Part shown: in pieces, positions 21,250-24,040 of the stretch | How positions within the stretch are numbered: the stretch's first letter is position 1 | Layout: each line of letters starts with the position of its first letter | Assembly (NCBI GenBank): GCA_011390135.1 | Contig: JAABSZ010000038.1 | Coordinates: 1-24,040 of the forward strand | Reading direction: 5' to 3' | DNA length: 24,040 nucleotides | Source of the DNA: JAABSP01 sp011390135 | GTDB lineage: Bacteria; Desulfobacterota; Desulfobacteria; Desulfobacterales; JAABSP01 | The notes under the pieces: model-generated | Seen by the model: only the letters and a program-made list of their open reading frames with translations | Told to the model about the DNA's origin: nothing | The model's database searches: none | Position numbers and translations under genes: made by a program

Positions 21250-21942
21250 ATGAAGATCGAATTCAGGGATGTTACCTACCGATACCCCGAGACAGATATT
21301 CTCATCTTCCAAAGCCTGGATGCCACCATTGAAGGCGCGGGGTTTCATGCCCTCTTCGGCCCTTCGGGAGTCGGGAAGACGACCCTGGCCCGGCTGATCG
21401 CAGATCGATCCCTCCCCTTTTCCGGAAAGATCGAGACCCCCGGCATCCGCACCATCCTCTATACCTATCATACCGAGCGCATCCCCGGCTGGGCAACGGT
21501 GGAAAGCCACCTGAAGCATCTGGTTCTGTCATCACAGGAGGAACTCCTTTCCAAGCTCATCTCGGTCTTGGGCCTGGAAAACCACCTCGGCTCCCGGTTC
21601 CGGCAGCTCTCCATGGGGCAGCAGAACCGGGTCAATCTGGCGCGCTACCTGCTGCAGGATTTCGATCTTCTGATCATGGACGAGAGCCTGGCCAACGTGG
21701 ATGAGGCCACCCGGGAAAGGATCATTCTGGAGATCAAGGAGATCTTTTCAGGCCGGTCTTTTTTGTACATATCACATAATGTCGCGGAGGTGGCCCGCTT
21801 CTGCAAAGAGATTCTGGTGATCCGGGGGCGGGGGAAACGGCCCCAGACGCTTTGTTTGCAGGGGCAGGACAATACCCGAAAGGATGATCCGGACCGGGTT
21901 GGACTGGAGAAGACCATGCTGGAAATCGTCCATGCTGCATAG
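21250..21942 (+). CDS. ABC importer ATPase (nitrate/sulfonate/thiamine-precursor type)
   Basis: A 230-aa ATPase. Walker A is GPSGVGKTT (37-45), the signature LSMGQQNRV is at 120-128, Walker B LLIMDES at 140-146 (Glu145) and the switch histidine is His176. In the Q-loop the segment LYTYHTERIPGW places a histidine where glutamine is usual (cf. VFQEDRLLPW), a minor oddity. Length is a little short of the 240-260 aa usual for SsuB/TauB/ThiZ proteins. The start at 21250 fits the family N-terminus; no ribosome site is present and the promoter is placed for leaderless transcription. The permease gene starts inside its last codons, and a lipoprotein binding protein follows. The substrate cannot be read from the sequence. 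Confidence 0.92.
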   Translation: MKIEFRDVTYRYPETDILIFQSLDATIEGAGFHALFGPSGVGKTTLARLIADRSLPFSGKIETPGIRTILYTYHTERIPGWATVESHLKHLVLSSQEELLSKLISVLGLENHLGSRFRQLSMGQQNRVNLARYLLQDFDLLIMDESLANVDEATRERIILEIKEIFSGRSFLYISHNVAEVARFCKEILVIRGRGKRPQTLCLQGQDNTRKDDPDRVGLEKTMLEIVHAA

Positions 21943-22747
21943 GCGGCTCTATCAGTTTCTGCTGGTCTATACCCTGGGGCTGGGGCTTCTTCTCTCTTTC
22001 AAATATCTGCTGGATCTCTCCGACTATGTGATTCCGGGGGTTTCGGATATCCGGAAGGCCGCGACTTCCGTTTTTTTCCGCTATCTGCTGGATACCCTGG
22101 ATACGCTTTCGGTGGCGGTGGTGGGGCATCTCATCGCCATTGTCATGGCCGGGATTGTCGGCATTCTGGGCCGCTCGGCCTCCTGGTCCGGAACATTTAT
22201 CCGGGCCGCGGCCTACAATATTCAGGCCTATCCCATCGTGGCCGTTGCCCCGATCATCTTCATCCTCTTCGGAGACGGGATGGTCTCCCGCCTGCTGATC
22301 GCGGCCATGATCTGCTATTTCCCGCTTCTGTTGTCCTTTATCGGCGTCTTTGCCGAACCCGTGACCGACATCGAGCACTTCTACACCGCGACCGGCCGGA
22401 TGAACTGGCGGCTTCAGATCGGCATCCGGGCCTTCGAGAACATGGCCAAACTGACCACGGTGATCACCGGCAGCGCCACGCTGGCCATGGTTGGGACAAT
22501 CGTGGCCGAGTTTATCGCGGCCACGGCCGGCATCGGCCACAGCATCCGGATCGCGCTCTACCAGAGCGATCTTTCAAAGATTCTGGTCGCGCTCTTTCTC
22601 ATCGGGATCTTCAACTCTCTCTATCTCTTTCTGCTGGAATGGATCGGGAAGAGAATCCGCGTCCGCTTCGATCCGCCAACCGGAGGACGCGGGGCGCGCA
22701 GGGGAAGGCTCATCCTGAAGGGCAAAGAGATCCGGAACTCCATTTGA
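21932..22747 (+). CDS. ABC importer permease (SsuC/TauC/ThiX type)
   Basis: The 271-aa protein has about six hydrophobic helices (around 8-25, 57-80, 98-113, 118-141, 180-200 and 216-236). It has the cytoplasmic coupling loop FYTATGRMNWRLQIGIRAFENM (150-171), the counterpart of the family EAA loop, followed by the conserved AEFIAATAGIGHSIR (192-206). The tail (240-271) is basic and on the inside. Its ATG lies 11 bases before the end of the ATPase frame, so translation is probably coupled. It would form the membrane pore of an importer with the adjacent ATPase and lipoprotein. Fairly typical length (250-275 aa). Substrate unknown. Confidence 0.92.
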   Translation: MLHRRLYQFLLVYTLGLGLLLSFKYLLDLSDYVIPGVSDIRKAATSVFFRYLLDTLDTLSVAVVGHLIAIVMAGIVGILGRSASWSGTFIRAAAYNIQAYPIVAVAPIIFILFGDGMVSRLLIAAMICYFPLLLSFIGVFAEPVTDIEHFYTATGRMNWRLQIGIRAFENMAKLTTVITGSATLAMVGTIVAEFIAATAGIGHSIRIALYQSDLSKILVALFLIGIFNSLYLFLLEWIGKRIRVRFDPPTGGRGARRGRLILKGKEIRNSI

Positions 22748-22769
22748 AAACCTTCAACTGAGAGGAGAT

Positions 22770-23792
22770 ATGATGCGTACCTTTCAACGGCTTCAATCGT
22801 CGAAATGGCTTATGCTTCTGTTAATTCCCTTTTGCACCCTTCTTCTTTTCACCAGTTGCACAAAAAAGAGCGAGGAGCGGCCCGATCCGATCCGGTACCG
22901 GCTTAAATGGCTCTTCAACACCAGCGTGGTGGGAGATCTCTGGGCAGAGGAGAAGGGGCTTTTTGAAAGGGAGGGGCTCATCGTCGAGGTGAAGCCGGGG
23001 GGGCCCGAAAAGGATGCGATCAAGGAGCTGGAGCTGGGGCATGCGCAATTCGGTGTGGCCTCGGCCGACATGGTGATCCGGGCCGTTTCCAAGGGCTCGC
23101 CCGTGGCCGTCATCGCGCAGCTCTTCCAGACCAATCCCCTCCAGTGGATCTACAGGCCTGGGGAGACGGAAATCAAAACCCCGGAAGGCTTGCGTGGAAA
23201 GGTGATCGGCGTCACCTTCGGCGGAAATGATGAGGCGATTCTGCGCGCGCTGCTGGCAAAATATGGAATCCTTGAAGAGGAGGTGGAACTCTTCAGCGTC
23301 CGGTACGACTACACCCCGTTTTATGAGAGAAGGGTCGATCTCTGGCCCGTCTATCGGAATGCCCAGGGGATCATCATCAAAGAGAAGCTGGAGGGGGCCG
23401 GGGAGAGAGCGGCCTTCTTCGATCCGCACAGGGCCGGGGTTCCCTTTGTAGCCAATTCCGTTGTCACCACAAAAGAGATGCTTCAAAAATCCCCGGAGAT
23501 TGTGGAAAAATTTACAAAGGCGCTTCTCGCGGGGTGGGAGGCGTCGATGGCTCCGGAGAGCGGGGCGGAAGCGATCGCGCTGATTCACCGGTTCGATCCC
23601 GATACACCCCTGAACCAGATCGAGCAGCAGTATGCCATCACAAAGAGGATGGTCAAGCCGTCAGCAGATTTTCCAGTCGGAACCATCGACAGGGCCGCTT
23701 GGCAGATGACCGAGCAGATCATGGTGGAACAGGGGCTGATTCCGGGGGCAGTGGGGGTGGCGCGGGCGCTTGCGCCCGTAATATCGCGCTGA
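22770..23792 (+). CDS. ABC importer substrate-binding lipoprotein (NMT1/SsuA-like)
   Basis: A 340-aa precursor with a lipoprotein signal: hydrophobic residues 13-27 then FTSC, Cys30 being the lipidated residue. The mature part is a two-lobe NMT1/SsuA/ThiY-type binding protein: RLKWLFNTSVVGDLWAEEKGLFEREGL (44-70), ELELGHAQFGVASADMVI (87-104), SPVAVIAQLFQTNPL (111-125), LRGKVIGVTFGGNDEAILRALL (141-162). Family members bind sulfonates, nitrate or thiamine precursors; this one carries no decisive residue that I can name. GAGGAG lies two bases before ATG 22770 and five before ATG 22773, so 22773 may be the true start. It closes the ATPase-permease-binding protein operon. A small GC hairpin occurs near the 3' end but no T run follows. 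Confidence 0.92.
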   Translation: MMRTFQRLQSSKWLMLLLIPFCTLLLFTSCTKKSEERPDPIRYRLKWLFNTSVVGDLWAEEKGLFEREGLIVEVKPGGPEKDAIKELELGHAQFGVASADMVIRAVSKGSPVAVIAQLFQTNPLQWIYRPGETEIKTPEGLRGKVIGVTFGGNDEAILRALLAKYGILEEEVELFSVRYDYTPFYERRVDLWPVYRNAQGIIIKEKLEGAGERAAFFDPHRAGVPFVANSVVTTKEMLQKSPEIVEKFTKALLAGWEASMAPESGAEAIALIHRFDPDTPLNQIEQQYAITKRMVKPSADFPVGTIDRAAWQMTEQIMVEQGLIPGAVGVARALAPVISR

Positions 23793-23816
23793 TGGCCTCC
23801 TCCCATGCTGAAAATG

Positions 23817-24040
23817 TCAGCTCCCTTTTCCGATTCGGATCATCTTTGTCGAAAAAGGTCTGCCGAAAAGAAGGTCTAAAATCTTTGGATCGACATCCAT
23901 TTTTTCCAGAACCAGATCCCGCAGATGTCGGTCATACTGGACGATCTCCTGACAGACATTCTCATCCTGATCCTGATCCTGAATGGATTTGCCAAAAAGA
24001 TCATGGCTGCACCGGCTCTCATGCTCCTGAATCAGATCCC
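23817..24040 (-). CDS. Unrecognised protein, C-terminal 73 residues (5' end outside window)
   Basis: The minus strand is open from the right edge to TGA at 23819-23817, giving at least 73 residues with no start codon needed inside the window. The visible sequence is acidic and helical: IQDQDQDENVCQEIVQYDRHLRDLVLEKM in outline, ending FSTKMIRIGKGS. A small Asp-Gln repeat (DQDQDEN) is the only notable composition. Codon use resembles the neighbours and no stop interrupts. It is convergent with the binding-protein gene (24 bases between stops). I do not recognise a family; the frame could be a chance opening, but its length to the edge and amino-acid makeup favour a real gene end. Confidence 0.5.
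   Translation of the reverse strand, partial: DLIQEHESRCSHDLFGKSIQDQDQDENVCQEIVQYDRHLRDLVLEKMDVDPKILDLLFGRPFSTKMIRIGKGS

Noticed and set aside
23762..23780. GC hairpin (GGGCG/CGCCC) as terminator of the ABC operon
   Set aside because: It lies inside the coding sequence and no T run follows.

Overview
The window looks like a chromosomal segment of a free-living, GC-leaning, Gram-negative bacterium, most likely a deltaproteobacterial (Desulfobacterota-type) lineage. The reasons are a desulforedoxin-type FeS4 protein behind a Fur/PerR-like operator, an EpmA-type EF-P modification enzyme, a dCache histidine kinase with an Rcp1-like response regulator, and large Ser/Thr kinase and WD40 proteins of the kind common in that group. 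This assignment is an inference; no rRNA or other phylogenetic marker is present.

Layout. (1) 1-5460, housekeeping: the 3' part of a histone-deacetylase-family gene with a C-terminal Cys4 motif, epmA, a soluble RodZ-like HTH protein, phosphoglucomutase (pgm), a 32-codon membrane microprotein, osmC, and a shortened GT-B glycosyltransferase. (2) 5458-9100, a secreted-protein island: a tiny-complexity Tyr/Asp-rich exported protein with no Lys or Arg in its mature part, a 554-aa exported repeat protein, and a smaller gene with the same repeat (core YDYNYR..TGGSR..RYMP). The smaller gene is frameshifted in a 12-nt minisatellite. A 35-38 aa single-span microprotein lies on the opposite strand. (3) 9270-17109, a three-gene signalling module behind its own promoter and a tandem palindromic operator: a tail-anchored Ser/Thr kinase with TPR and two seven-bladed WD40 propellers, an FHA-Ser/Thr kinase, and a ClpA/B-like AAA+ protein with a degenerate second ATPase domain and a C-terminal class III cyclase-like domain. 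(4) 17184-20576 on the minus strand, a compact two-component operon: dCache histidine kinase (TTG start), CheY-like regulator, REC-histidine kinase. (5) 20757-21123, the desulforedoxin-like gene with a 7-1-7 palindrome inside its promoter and a strong terminator. (6) 21213-23792, an SsuABC/ThiXYZ-type ABC importer whose ATPase mRNA appears leaderless, followed by the 3' end of an unrecognised minus-strand gene running off the right edge.

The best candidate for an undescribed system is the kinase/FHA-kinase/AAA-cyclase trio. Its middle and last genes overlap by four bases, and the whole unit combines Ser/Thr phosphorylation, phosphopeptide recognition, a propeller scaffold anchored at the membrane, and an AAA+ protein that looks converted from a disaggregase into a sensor or scaffold. 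The second candidate is the repeat-bearing secreted protein family next to it.
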